NCBI RefSeq assembly: GCF_027580225.2
Contig: NC_073358.2
Location: 48,756,001 to 48,820,000 of the forward strand
Source of the DNA: Misgurnus anguillicaudatus
Lineage: Eukaryota; Chordata; Actinopteri; Cypriniformes; Cobitidae
Direction of reading: 5' to 3'
Length of the DNA stretch: 64,000 nt
The notes beneath the pieces are model-generated. The model had not been told where the DNA came from, ran no database searches, and worked only from the letters and a program-made list of their open reading frames with translations. Shown piece by piece: positions 12,160-24,929 of this stretch. The position numbers were made by a program, and so were the translations under genes. How positions within the stretch are numbered: position 1 is the stretch's first letter; the number at the start of each line of letters is the position of its first letter.

Positions 12160-14310
12160 AGGTTTATGGTGCTCAAACAGTTTGGTTACAAAAATTGCTC
12201 AAATATCAACGAACAAAGAAATTTATACAGGTTTGTAACATGAGAGTAAATGATGACAAAATGTTCCTTTTTGGGTGAACTTTACCTTTAATATTTTTTT
12301 AATATAACTTCTGCTGTAAACTATTATGTTATGAAAAAGTGAAGTGCATTGCATAAAATCTACCCATGGCTAATCTATTAGTAAAATCAGTGCAGTGATT
12401 GGTAGACAAATCGAAACGTGATACATTCCAATTCCTGCTCCATACACAGAGCACTTCAACTCTGAATAGGACTTTAAAGAATGACTAGATCTGCGCCGAG
12501 CCTTTGTCCCGGTAGGCTAATTTCATTCTCAAGAGTTTGTCACTGAGCTTGGAAAAGGTGGCGTTCAGCGGGGACGCGGCGAGCCGTGAAGCGCATCTCT
12601 CTCTCTGAGGGTTGTGTGGGCCAGATCTATTTAGTCAAACAGCTGCAGGTGCCAGGTGTTCTGACAGAGCGTTGAAGCAGAATATAAAGACTGGTTAAAA
12701 AACCATTACCGTCCCTTTAATAATGCGCTTGGCGAACAACGTGTAACATTTGAACAACATTCTCCTCTCCTACACGGTTCAATTACAACAAACTTTGGGG
12801 AATTGGTAAAATAACTCACCCACGAAAGAAACTTTTTGTCGGTTGACTCGTGAGTTATGTGTCTATTAAACACAAACATTAGCTTTGTGTAAGGAAGAGA
12901 ATGAAATTTAATGGTTGGAATGACTCGAAGGTAAATAAATAACCTTCATTTTGGAGGGGACAATTTTGGTTAATAATCTGTCAGGGTCATCCAATGAATC
13001 AGAAGAATTACTCTCGCTCTTGCGGACTAAAAGATAAATCAGGTTTTCCTGGCATTCCCATATTGAAAAATCATTTTTTGTAGCTGCATCAGTAATGATT
13101 GGTGCGACTCTTTAAACCACACATCATACAAAATAAAAGTCACCGAGCAAAATTTATGGTCTCAGTTGAGAAAAAGCAGAGCTGGCGACTTAAAACTTTG
13201 GAAGTATACGATCCATACCTTCAGGGCGGAGTTGTATCATTTTATAAGTCAAAAGCCATGGACAACACAGGTCAATGGCAACAAATACTCCTGCAGGGCC
13301 TTCAATTTGAGCCTTGACAGGATTGAGTTATGTGGTCACTGTCCTGTCAAATGCAATAACGGCAATATGGCTGAGGGAAAGCCGACGGTTTTATTTTTCC
13401 GTACTTCGCCTCCTGCTCTCAATCGTGTAATGGCACAGCTCAATACTAACCAGAGGCCCTGACACAATGGGCAGGGGTTTGATATGATCAGATTTTATGT
13501 GTGTGTGCGTGACACAAAGCGGGGACACAAAGAGACCGGAGATATGAAGAGAGAGAGAGAGAGGTAAGGCTTTACAAAAGAAAGGACATGTATTACCTCT
13601 TGTTAATGATTAGATCAATGCATCGCTCTCTATAGCTGTCAGGATCTCGTATCAAAGCCTCAATGGAAGACCTCCATCACGGACGCGGACGCAAATAACA
13701 CGGAGACGAAGGACATCCTGTCCCATACACCTCGCATTATCGTCGCCCGACACATCAAAAGACTGAGAGAATCAATACAGGTGTGATGACTATGAAATCC
13801 ATAATCAGCCTTTTCTTCTGCGAGTGTTTATTGTTCTGTGAAGTCGCGAGCGAGCGGATGAAGGATACGGTTGGCATGGAAACAGGGATTGCCTGAGAGG
13901 TTGAACTACAAGCAAATGGCACAAAAGCTTGGGGCATCATTATCTCGCCATCATTGTCCAGAAAGACAGCGGGGGCCAAACATCGGTAATTGTTTATTCA
14001 AAGCCAAACATTTATGGTTTAAGGCCGGACCCCACAGTCGTTTGTTTGATTTTAGTGTTTGAGGAGATGAGAGGCAGTGGGCGGCCGGGGTGCAGGTAGT
14101 TTGGTATGTGTATGTCATTACAGGCACAGTATTAGGAATCTCTCTCTCTCTTTGTCAGGATTGTGTTATAGGTTTGGGTATTAAGTAGCATTTTAGATGA
14201 AACCATATCAATTCTGCATAGCATAATATGTCAAATAATGTCAATTTCTATTCAGTTGACACCTGTATCATTATTCTTTGTCATGAAACAACATGGGTTT
14301 AGGGTTACGG
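12160..14310. other. mostly unique gene-free stretch, possible conserved non-coding DNA
   Basis: No exon with splice sites or a domain is seen. From about 12,400 the composition is more balanced and free of the repeat hallmarks of the surroundings. A short GA microsatellite lies at about 13,549-13,563. The lack of repeats makes 12,480-13,480 a candidate for conserved non-coding sequence, but only alignment could show that. Confidence 0.4.
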
Positions 14311-14374
14311 CACACACTTAAAGGAATATTCCACTTTTTTATTGCTAAGAAAATGCTTTTGTGAAAATATAATT

Positions 14375-15158
14375 GGGTGATTCTCACATAATCCAGACTT
14401 AGAAGGTGTCCAGTATCAGATTATTTAAAAAGCCCTTGAAGCCTGTTTTTGCACGTATAAGATTAAGGTCTGAACTTACTATAACCATTATTTTTAGAGG
14501 ATTTAAAACATATTTCCTATAGAATTATTGACATTTTTTAGATTATGATTATCAAAAAGTATCATTACCGCAACATGATATTACATTAAATATATGCATT
14601 TACAAACTCATGTTTTGGTAATGAGAACTAAAACATTTTTAACTTTTATCTGGAGAGAAAAAAATAAGAACTGCTTACCTGGTAGCCATCTTGAGTGTCA
14701 GAGTCAATTATGTCTCTTACAACAATTTTCTTTTAAATGTTAGTTCATTGAGGGCTTAAACAATGATTGAAAATTGTTGCGGAGGATGAGAAAATTGGTC
14801 GCGGTCACATTTATATTCCTTATTATTGTTTCTACATTTACCAATAATCACCAAATACCACATGTTTCTTTATTGTAAATGTTTATAGTATAACATGCAC
14901 TGAAGCTTTTTATTTTTTAGATTTTTTAATTATAAATATTTTCATGTCAAAGAACCAAAATCCAGTCATGGACACATTGCGGTAATGAAGGTTTTCCCCT
15001 TAAATGTGGAAAAACAACTAAATTGGTTTGTATGATGTCATTTGAAAACATGTGCAAAATAGTACATGATGTTTGTAACTGTATGCTTCTTATTTTGATA
15101 GCATTTACTTTTTTATCAAAATGTTTCATGACACCTCATAATTTCGCGAGAATCACCC
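14375..15158. mobile_element. terminal-inverted-repeat element, GGGTGATTCTC family, copy 1
   Basis: The inverted ends are GGGTGATTCTCACATAATC and ATTTCGCGAGAATCACCC, flanked by AATT on both sides (14371-14374 and 15159-15162). The same family occurs inverted at 49706-50594. Shared internal blocks include one with GTAGCCATCTTGA and one with GCGGAGGATGAGAA. The 4-bp AT-rich duplication leaves the superfamily unassigned. Confidence 0.75.
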
Positions 15159-15671
15159 AATTGTTTCACCCAAACACCTTTCTTCATTGTCTTACATCAT
15201 CAATCCTTCTTATTTGCATTTTTAACCCCTCCCCTTCCACCACCTGTCATACAGAGATCACTTTTTACAATAATCAATTTTTTGATCCACTATACAAAAT
15301 AAATTCTGATAATTTATTCACCACTGTTTTATCCAAGATGTTTATGTTTTTCTTTGTTTAGTTGAGAAGAGGAAAACATTTCAGTATTTTTCTCCATACA
15401 GTGGACTTTAGTGGACCTCTAAAGTTTACAGTTTTAATGCACCTTCAAAGGTCTCTAAACGATCCCAACCGAGGCATAAGGGTCTTATCTAACAAAACGA
15501 TCATTATTTTTGGCAAAAGCACAACTTCTCGTCTTGTACTAGCTGTGTGATGTGCCAGCGTGACCTTATGTATAGAGGGTATACATTGACGTCACTTTTC
15601 CAAGTGACCACGCCGGAACTCGCCCTGTTTAAACATTCAACAAAATGGCTGAATTTAGTTGGACTTGATAG

Positions 15672-16029
15672 CAGAGGTGGACAATACTTAGTTACATTAG
15701 TTACATTTTCCAAGCATCTGTGCTTTATTAGGATGTTTGTATTAGGAAAAAATTTACTTCACTACATTCTAAAGCATATAATCATACTGTGTATTCTTTA
15801 ATATTGCATATTAAAATTTATTTAATATCTAATTACATTAAAATTGTGTACTTTTACTTGAGTAACAGTACGTTAATGTACTTAAATATTAAACAAAAAC
15901 TTATATTTATGAAATGTAACAGAGTAAAAATTATGATAAAATGCTTTGGAATTTATGTTTTCCAAAGAAAAACACGGATAAAATACAAATACTTGAAAAA
16001 ATACTTTTAAGTAGAAAGCTAAACCTCTG
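15672..16029. mobile_element. hAT-type MITE with 8-bp target duplication
   Basis: CTTGATAG is repeated directly at 15664-15671 and 16030-16037. The ends are CAGAGGTGGACAATACTT and TAAACCTCTG. The interior is AT-rich with TTACTTGAGTAAC-like motifs. It sits inside the family A fold-back element. Confidence 0.85.
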
Positions 16030-16764
16030 CTTGATAGTGACCCTAGCAACTTGTCAACTCACCTGTGGTTTGTGGACGTTCGCATGAACGATCAATTTTC
16101 TTCTCCTTTCGGTGTTTTTTTTTTGGCAGTCTGTAAAACAATAGCTCCAAATTCTTGTTAATCTGTTAGTACAGTCTATCGCACAACAGCTTTTTCCCAT
16201 TTAGATGCGTTTTCCCCGTGTTTTCACACTGTTCACAAATTCTGCCACTCAGTCTTTTGCCACTCAGTGGGCGTAACCGCATTCACTTTCGCCAAAGGTG
16301 ACATCAAGTGCATACCCTCTATTGCGTAATCACGTCAAAAGGTCACGCATGACGTATCCGATACTACTACTCCAGTGTTTGGAGAAAGGGGACCTTTCAG
16401 GCGTTGTATGTGGAATGATACTAATTAATGTCTTTGTGTTAGTTTATATTTAGTCCGCAAGTGTGCGCATCATTGCGTAATACGTAAGGTTGAGCTGGCT
16501 GGTCACCTGGCGAGTGCAAGACGAGAAGTTGTGGTTTAAAAGTACTTTAGTTTGGTAGATAAGACCCTCGGTAGATAAGCCTAGGTTGGGATCGTTTAGA
16601 GCCCCTTGAAGCTGCATTGAAACTAAACCATTGAGCTCCACTAAAGTCCACTAAAGAGAGAAAAATCCTGAAATGTTTTCCTCAAAAAACTTAATTTCTT
16701 TTCAACTGAAGACAGACAGACATAAAAATATTGGATCACACGGGGGTGAGAAAGGAGTAATCCT

Positions 16765-17972
16765 TTAAAAATAAAGGTTTGCAAAAAGTTCTTGAAACAA
16801 CCACAGGTTAAATTACCTAACAGTTGTCAATTTATTGATATCCTTGCAGTTGTGGTTCGGTCTTTAAATAAAATCTAAGTCCTCTTAGTCGAAGACCAAG
16901 ACCAGACTGAGTCCAAATGCATCCGAGCCGAGACTGAGACCATTAAAAAATAATCTCAAGACTGGTCTCGAGTACTAAAATACTATACCAGACAGATATA
17001 TTAGACCTTAAACAGTCTAAACCATTTTGGTACAGAGCACAAAGCTTAAGACTGCATCATACAGCACTATTGTTATTGAGCACTTTTATTGGACTCTGAT
17101 CTCTAATGGATGTGCGCACCAATCTCCAAACAACAAATGCTTTGTGTAATACACCCTCCTTATTTCAGCAGGCTATCAAGTTATTCAAAGTTTCAACAAA
17201 CTTGAATGAAACTCGAGTGCGGTGATAAGACCATCACAGAGCAATACAGTATCAGAGTTTACAGGTGGATTTCCACAAAGCACGATCTGACTGTAAGCAG
17301 AATCTTCACAAAAGATATCTAATCTATTACGCTGGGTAAATGGAATAAGACGACTTAATCTCCACAGTAAACGCAAAGTGAAACATCTCACCCGTGCGTC
17401 GCCCATCAACACTCGATAACATCAGAGTCTTACGGGAAACTCCGAATATCCATTTTATTTCAAGTCTCGACTGCTGGCTTTCAAAGATTTCCCTCTGAAA
17501 TCCCAGCTTTGAGATATCCTACAATGCCGTCTGTATTTTCAAACGAATAACTAATCATTCTCATTCTCTCTGATCCTTCCAATACTCCTCGAGGTGTGAT
17601 GCCCTGCCAACCTTTAATTAAAATCTAGAGCACTGTTCCCTCGGGCCGAGCACAAGAGATTTTCTGTCGCATTTCCAGCTATTTGATACTTCGCTGGAAA
17701 ATAAAACAGATAATGTAAGTCCATCTTGCCGGAGATTGATTTAAAAATCGCCTTGTCAACTCCACGCCTGTTTGCATGGGGTCTCCAACTTATTTCTAAT
17801 AGCTCTTTAATTCACATAACGTAAATGGTTGTCAGTCGTGTTTGAAGTGCTAAATGCAGTTTTATTCATGCATGCCTCAGTTATAAAACCACAGTGAGAG
17901 TTGCATTCGGTGCTTTGGTGAGATTATTTTTTAATCATTCATAAGTATTGCTGGGCCAAATTTCTATTTCTA
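16765..17972. other. gene-free stretch, partly unique
   Basis: Near 16,850-16,985 there is a repeat-like block rich in GAGACYGAGAC-type sequence. From 17,100 to 17,850 the sequence is unique-looking and free of repeat signs, without exons. It could be conserved non-coding DNA; this cannot be judged from one sequence. Confidence 0.4.
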
Positions 17973-17980
17973 TCCTGGAT

Positions 17981-20004
17981 AAGAGGTTTTCTTGGGTCCA
18001 AAGAAATGTACCCGACCCCAAATGACCTGAATCACTTTCTATCCGAACCCTGACATGCATAAATGTGACCAGTCAACGATGTGTAACACATGTAAATCTG
18101 ATAAGATTTGGAGAAGTTGTGGCCATTTGAATGTAATACATTCAAGAAACAGAAAGCCGAGAAAATAAAGACGGAAAGTTACACTTTTCTCCTGCCGGGA
18201 GAGACAATAGGGCTCAACATGACTTTTTACCTTTGTGTTGATCACAAGTCGAATCCAGTCTGTTTCAGATGTGTGAATCATCCAATGACCATTTTTGTCC
18301 ACAATGCATATAATCCGTGAAATATAGATATATAGTTTATTGTTTACATCAGATTTCGCATGAACGTCTGGTAATAGAATATAATATACAATCTGAGGAC
18401 TATTTACATCGTAACATGTAAGGGTATATAAGATTAAACTTTACGTTCCGTTAAACACATGAACCTGCCTTCAAAGTTTGTATTTAAAATAGGGAGGTAG
18501 TATAATAGATAATCCAAACAGCACCGTCGAAAAGGTGACGTCCTTTAGGGATGTAACCAATCGCTCGCTCGTTCCTCCATCAGCCAATGACTTCATGGAA
18601 AAAATTGATAGACAAACCATGTAGCCAATTATATAATGAATTCAACGATCTCTGTGTGACTTTTTTGTGAGAGCGAGTCGAAATTAAACTACTCTGTAAG
18701 ATTTCTTGAAGAGCTCTCGCGGTACTTTGACAACATCTGACTGCGGCGCATAAAGTCGAACAAGCCAGTGACGCGGCTGACGTACAATGCGGCTGACAGT
18801 TATCTGTTGAGCTCCAGCTTTTTTTCCCTTTTTTTGTGCACCCGAGCTTCATTTACAGTCTGGGGAGACGCACGCTGTAAGTTTGAAAAAAAAACTTAGC
18901 AAACATTTCTTAGGAACAGGTCAGCCGCGTCACTAAAGTCACGTGACTTCACGCGGTTCACAACAGAACCGAAAGAGAAGACAATGCTGAATAAAGTTGT
19001 AATTCTTGCTATTTTTGGACCAAAATGTATTTTCGATGCTTCAACACATTTAAGCTGACCCACTGAGGTCACATGGACTACTTTGATGATGTTTTTATTA
19101 CCTTTCTGGACATGGAAACCGTATATAGATTTTCAATGGAGGGACAGGAAGCTCTCGGACTAAATTTAACGTTAAAACATCTTAAACTGTGTTCCGAAGA
19201 TGAACGGCGATCTTCCGAGTTTAGAATGACATAAGGTTGAGTCATTAATGATTTTTTTATTTTTGGGCGAACTATCCTTATTTAGTAGTCACGCTGTTCC
19301 CTTTGGGGGCGGGGGAAAAAACAAAACAAACAAAAGCCGCTTATCCAATAAGTAAATAAACACAGACAATGATGCCTCCTGCTGCACGCTAGAATCTCCG
19401 GAAAAACAAGCCAATTTCAACCGCAAAATGTACGCTTTTAAATATACAAAAACTGTTATCTCGAACATCTAGAGGCTTCTTCGTGATCTCAACCAACAGA
19501 TTCTGCAAAAAACGAAAATCACCAATTTTGGAAAAAAAACTCTCTCATTATCTCGAAAGTTGTGCTGCCGACTTGTGTCACTGGTTTCCGTGACGGGTCA
19601 CAAATAATTCATTTATAAAAAAGACCTGACCCGAGACACACCTGAGAAAATTAGACCCGAGTCCGACCCCGTACCCGAATGAAAATGACACCGACGTGTA
19701 TGCATCTACAGTCCCGCACCCACGAACAACAGTGGCTCGCGACCAATTTGGCCCACTGCTTCATTTGTTTTTCTTTGTTATCTGACGATGACACAAAGGC
19801 AACCGCCAAAATGCGCATTCAGAATTGATTGACAGGGTCTGGGTTAACGAATATAAACCTACAGCCAGTGTTGGGGAAAGTTACTTTTAAAAGTAATGCA
19901 TTACAATATTAAGTTACTCCCAAAACATGCACACGTGATACTTTTAGACCCGAACCCAGGTCACCTTAGATTTTCGGATCTAGGTGGACCCGTAAAGACC
20001 TCTA
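17981..20004. mobile_element. hAT-like element, about 2 kb
   Basis: TCCTGGAT repeats directly at 17973-17980 and 20005-20012. The ends are AAGAGGTTTTCTTGGGTCC and, facing, GGACCCGTAAAGACCTCTA. CCCGACCC/CCCGAACCC motifs sit inside both ends. I see no transposase frame. The interior includes a CG-rich tract near 18,540-18,980. Confidence 0.65.
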
Positions 20005-20989
20005 TCCTGGATACAAATTGCTACAATGATCACAGTTCTCAACTATTTACCCCTGTAATAGCATCAGAGCGATGATTCAAGTGATATTTACAGCCCTTTA
20101 GCAAAGATGCAGGTCCTACGCTTATGGAGCGGCATACCGAGGGCCATTGAGCTGAATGGGAATGCTAATGGATTTCTTCACCAAGTATTCATGACCACCA
20201 TACGAAGTTTATTCAATCTGCTGTTGAACTTACAAAATAGAGTCACAGCTATTAATAAACACAATCTTCTATCTGCAGACGCAGTGAGAATCACTGTATA
20301 TCGTCTATCTTTTTCATTAAGCAACATGTGAAGCATGAAATCTGGTACACGTCCAAGCATGTCTTAGTCGGATTCGTTTTATCCTCTCGATGCTGACACG
20401 TAAACAAGCAATAATCTAGAATAATGTCATGTTTACAAACTAGACACGTCGTGTTCAGGTAAGGAATTGGCAGGGTTCTCGGTGACGATGCTCTTGAAGA
20501 CAACACAGAATTTCAAATGGGAATCTGGGAGATGCATCCTGAGTCACTGCGTTCGCTCATACCCACGGACTCGCCCACCGGCTCTACGGCTGCCGCCGCG
20601 GTTTTCAACCTGACGTGAATCGAGAAACATTTCCTCAGAAATCTCTGGTATCTAAAGCACAGAGATGCGCCGCGGTAAAGCGAGCGAGCAGCCGTAATAT
20701 TATTCACAAAGGTAGAAGAGCTTCGAGCTTCATATTTCTCAGCTGGAGCAAACCTGATTATGGATTTTAGAGTCTGACTCTCATTAGATGATTTCGAAAG
20801 TGAGGCCAGAATCTTTTGAAGTTAATAAAAGCAACATCGTTAAGACTACTGATATATTCACCTTCAGCACACTGTACATTGAAAGCATGGTTTAATCCTT
20901 ATCCTGGTGGGCAACCATGACTTTGACTAACCCAGATCAAACCATTACAGCTGAAATTCATGATACATGTCAAGAACAACTCCAGGCCA

Positions 20990-21160
20990 CATTTTACATT
21001 TACATGTATTTGCATTTGGCAGATGCTTTTATACAAAGCGACTTACAGTGCATTAGAACGTATTAGAAAGTTTTTATCAGCATTTGAGTTCTCTGGGTTC
21101 AAACCCATGACCTTTTACGCTGCTAACGCAATGCTTTACCAATGAGCTTTACCACAGTTT
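20990..21160 (-). repeat. tRNA-derived SINE fragment
   Basis: On the minus strand a tRNA-like B box (GGGTTTGAACCC) precedes a tail. On the plus strand that tail reads CATTTACATGTATTTGCATT then TTGGCAGATGCTTTTATAC and AAAGCGACTTACAGTGCATT. This arrangement is typical of teleost tRNA-derived SINEs. It is not a functional tRNA gene. Confidence 0.65.
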
Positions 21161-21286
21161 TTACCCTAAAACTAAAAAACGAAAAATTCATTATGTAGCC
21201 TACTTTATGTAAAGAAGAACTTATATTTACAAAAACAATTAAAGAAGGTATAGTAAATACTGCAACGCCAAATATTATTATATTAA

Positions 21287-21515
21287 AGGATTAGTCCATT
21301 TTCTTAAAAAAATTCCAGATAATTTACTCACCACCATGTCATCCAAAAGGTTGATGTCTTTCTTTGTTCATTCGAGAAGAAATTATGTTTTTTGAGAAAA
21401 ACATTGCAGGATTTTTCTCATTTTAATAGACTTTAATAAAGCCCAACACTAATACTTAACTCAACACTTAACAGTTTTTTTCAACGGAGTTTCAAAGGAC
21501 TATAAATGATCCCAA
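21287..21515. mobile_element. truncated TTAA fold-back element (family A)
   Basis: After TTAA (21283-21286) the sequence follows the left arm of the copies at 36260 and 45928 (for example CACCATGTCATCCAAAA, then GAGAAGAAATTATGTTTTTT). It stops at about 21,515 without the centre or right arm. Confidence 0.8.
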
Positions 21516-23239
21516 ACAAAAGTCAGCTGCTGTTTTTTTTTAAATGGCGCGTTTCCATTGGAAACAATTGAAAATATACGCCAGCCGTAGGCGTAAAAGC
21601 TTTGGTGTGCATGCCCCCCAAGTAATGAAAATTTGCAAACAATGGTCAAAAATACAAAATACTAATATTTTCCGATTTATTTCTTTATTCATTTCTCTCT
21701 TTATTTCTTGCTTTACCCTCATGTACAAAGGCATGCATAGGAGCATCATACTGAGTCATATGTTTATTTAACACCTACAACTTGAATAAAACAATTCTGA
21801 GTCAGACTAAAGCAGCAACATTTTTTGTGTGATATTAATAAAGAGCATCAAACAGCCAATGACTTACATTAGAAGGTGCGAGGGAATACATATAAAGTCT
21901 ACATGAGAAGCCAAATCATGTGCCAGTTTATATCTACTCTATTTAGACATCATGCAAATTGTGACCCTGTCTGTGAAATCCAGGTTAAAGTCTCAATCTA
22001 ATGATGAAATTTGGAGCATCAACGCTTGACTTTACATTGATTTCCATGTTTTTCGTTATCTTGATATTAAAAGATGGTGGTGCAAAATGGCAACCTACAT
22101 GTAAGGGGACCTGCGGTGTATGTAGAAAACAAACGTCTCATTGTAAAGTAATAAAAACAATACAGTTAATTTTGTAAGTTCTTTATACAACACTGATAAT
22201 ATAGTTGTGTATTATATAGCATTTCTGTCAAGAGATCCTTCGAAAAGTTACAGAATACACCTTTAAATTTCTGCATGTTTGATTTGATAAGAACTTATAT
22301 GATTTGTGATGATTATGCTTTATAAACATTAAGACGGCATTTTTGGTTTATGGACTTTTGTGGGCACAGTGACACTGAAACCACACACATTTAGACAGAC
22401 CTACTTACTGTACCAGTGCCAAGAGTTATGAGAGAAGAAAGCTTTTATTCGCATTTTCTAACCCAATAGAGGGGCAAACTATTTAAACAGTACTAAGAGA
22501 ATGAATGTTATAGGCCAGAAACATACGTGTATACCCTACATAAGCATTGCATTGTTGTACAAACCTAATATGTAATGAGACTGGAAACTCTTGCATTGCA
22601 TTTATGTATTTGGCAGACTTACAGCAAATTACTTATCTGTGAGCTTCATTAAAAATTCATGTGCCCTCATAATCTTTCATCAAAAACGCAAATCTCCTTC
22701 CCTCCTCAAAACAATCTCCATTTAATTCTAGTCACGAGGAAAGGCGAGAGGGTGGGGCGGCGCCCGTGAAAAGATCGCAGCGATTAGCAAATAACAACAT
22801 GACACAATTTCCAACGATCCAATCAGTCCTCGATGAATGAATTTAAGTCAGATAAACAGTACTATGCAAAAGTCTTAGGCCACCACCACCAGATTTGTTG
22901 TTTTAAGAGTTTTAATTTCCATCCATATTTATTTTTTATCTATTTTATTAAGATACAAACAGGAAATACAGGAAATATGTAAAAAAATATATATAAAAAT
23001 TAATTGTCAGGACTAAATGTTTTCTTTAGGCATCGTAGTAAAAGACTAATTTCTTTAAAATTAGGATTTAATTTTATTTAAGAGATCCTGCAGTTTCCTG
23101 CTATTGCTCAAGTGGAAGGGAAATTTACCCTAAAAACTTGACACATCAGTTTACATTTTTATACTGTTTTTAATACTATATATACACATTTCCTGTATTT
23201 TCTGGATGTATTTTATTAAAGAGACTGAGAAACAATTAT

Positions 23240-24292
23240 CAGTCCGTCCAGAAAAACGCGATTATGCAATCGCACGATTCAACGCATAATCACCCAAAGT
23301 CTGCATATTTATGCAGGGGGCTAGCCTGGTTTTCTGCATGCTGCCTTGCGCGCAAATTTATTCACGCTGCAAGTCTAGCATGGAAACTATATGGACCAAT
23401 TTTTCCCCTGAAATAGGGAACCAATCACAGAACGGGGAGGAGGCAGCAAGACGATGACGACGTCTATGCGACACACTAAAGCAGTTTTGTTTATCCAACA
23501 CGGCAGCAGACACGAAGTTACTTTTCGATGCAGCCTTATATAGTGTTCTAAGTAGTTTTGAACGCAAGTTTATTTAAAAAAAGAGCAACTTTTGGCGTTA
23601 AACAATTTCATATCCAAGAAGGATGTTTGGATATGTTAAGACATGATAGCCACAGAGTTTTATAAGACCAATGAAGTACTATTCGAAGTACAATTAACTT
23701 ATAAATGGTAAGTGTTATTTATTAATATAATACGCTTCAATTGATGTCACTCCACATACGTCATCTGGTATAATTGGCTATGAGCTATGTATTTGATAGA
23801 CATTCGTAGTGCCCAATAAAGCGCTCTGGGCATTCGTAAACCACGCCTCAAATACGAGAAAATTAGCATGTGTTAGCCAGGCTAGCGGGGGGCCTCATTT
23901 TTTCGAATACACCGCACTTTCGCAGCATAATTTGCATATTTCCGTGCACAAAATATGCGGGCTTGCAAGATTTAATAATCTCTGCATTTTTGTAGCAAAA
24001 ATCAAGCTGAAAGTTGAAAAATGTTGCAATGTAATTCAAACAAGCGCAGCCATGTCCCCTGTTGCCATGGGAGCGTTATGAAGTGACGTGATTATGTGAC
24101 GTGAACGTCATTGAAAAGCTGTAAAAGCTGCAAACAGTTTTTGCAAGTTCCCACAATTTCATAGCATAAAATTGCATAAATATCCCGCATATTCCATCGC
24201 AAGAAAACATGCCACAAGATCAAGGATTTTTGCCCGCAACAATCATAAAAAAACTCTTTTTACACATCAAAAGCATTTTTCTGGAAGGACTG
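23240..24292. mobile_element. CAG...CTG terminal-inverted-repeat element
   Basis: The ends are CAGTCCGTCCAGAAAAA and TTTTTCTGGAAGGACTG. AATTAT flanks both sides (6 bp visible). The inner sequence also folds back: GGGGGCTAGCCTGG faces CCAGGCTAGCGGGGGG. The hAT-like ends suggest a hAT relative, but an 8-bp duplication is not clear. Confidence 0.65.
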
Positions 24293-24511
24293 AATTATAT
24301 ATGATCACTATAACATTGCAAAAACAACAAATCTAATTGTGGTATGGCGGCCGTACTGTGTGTCACGACGAGCAAAATAAGAGAATCACCATTTTTATGC
24401 CGATTTTAAAGAAAACAATGTAATGTCAGGGTTGCTTGACTGAAATGTGTCTAATGATCTTTTTCTTTAGAGACAATTTTAAAATGTTTTGAAAAATGCT
24501 GAACAACCCAG

Positions 24512-24929
24512 CACACTGCAAAAAAAATCTGTAGAAATTACAGTGTTACTTGCAGCTGGTTGGCGGTAACTTACCGTAGATTTAAATTGATGTTATTTAC
24601 TGGCAAGAGTTTTTAAATTTTAAATATTAACAAGTCTTTATCTTTACAGAATAAAACTTTACAATAACAGCCTCATGCAAAGCATTCTGGGAACCAGAAA
24701 TCATCATTACACTTTTTCTGTTTTTGCTTCAGTTTTTTTTCCCAGAATGCTTTGCTTGAAGCTGTTATTTTAATTTTACTTTGTAAAGACAAAGACTAGT
24801 GCTGTTTAATGTTCATTTAACTTTGAACAAAATGATGCAAGTAAATAACATCAATTTAAATCTACGGTAAGTTACCAGCAACCCAGCTGCAAGTAACACT
24901 GTAAATTCTAAGGAATTTTTTTACAGTGC
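24512..24929. mobile_element. fold-back MITE
   Basis: Long inverted arms face each other. The left arm passes through AATTACAGTGTTACTTGCAG and ACTTACCGTAGATTTAAATT. The right arm is the reverse complement ending in TTTTTTACAGTG. The inner part repeats AAGCATTCTGGGAA inverted. It is non-coding. Confidence 0.75.

Larger units (their letters stand above)
14322..16764. mobile_element. TTAA-flanked fold-back element (family A), old copy with two insertions
   Basis: The left end (TTAA then AGGAATATTCCACTTTT) and right end (AGGAGTAATCCT then TTAA) match family A copies at 36260 and 45928. Arm sequence is recognisable at 15,300-15,530 and 16,560-16,760, for example GAGGCATAAGGGTCTTATCT. It is split by a 4-bp-duplication element (14375-15158) and a hAT MITE (15672-16029). 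It is more diverged than the other copies. Confidence 0.65.
20013..23239. other. gene-free stretch with scattered repeat pieces
   Basis: There is no supported exon. It contains a reverse-oriented tRNA-derived SINE piece (about 20,990-21,160), a truncated family A fold-back end (21,287-21,515), and a repeat-like block starting near 22,860 with CTATGCAAAAGTCTTAGGCC. The part at 20,500-20,760 is CG-richer and unique-looking. Confidence 0.45.
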
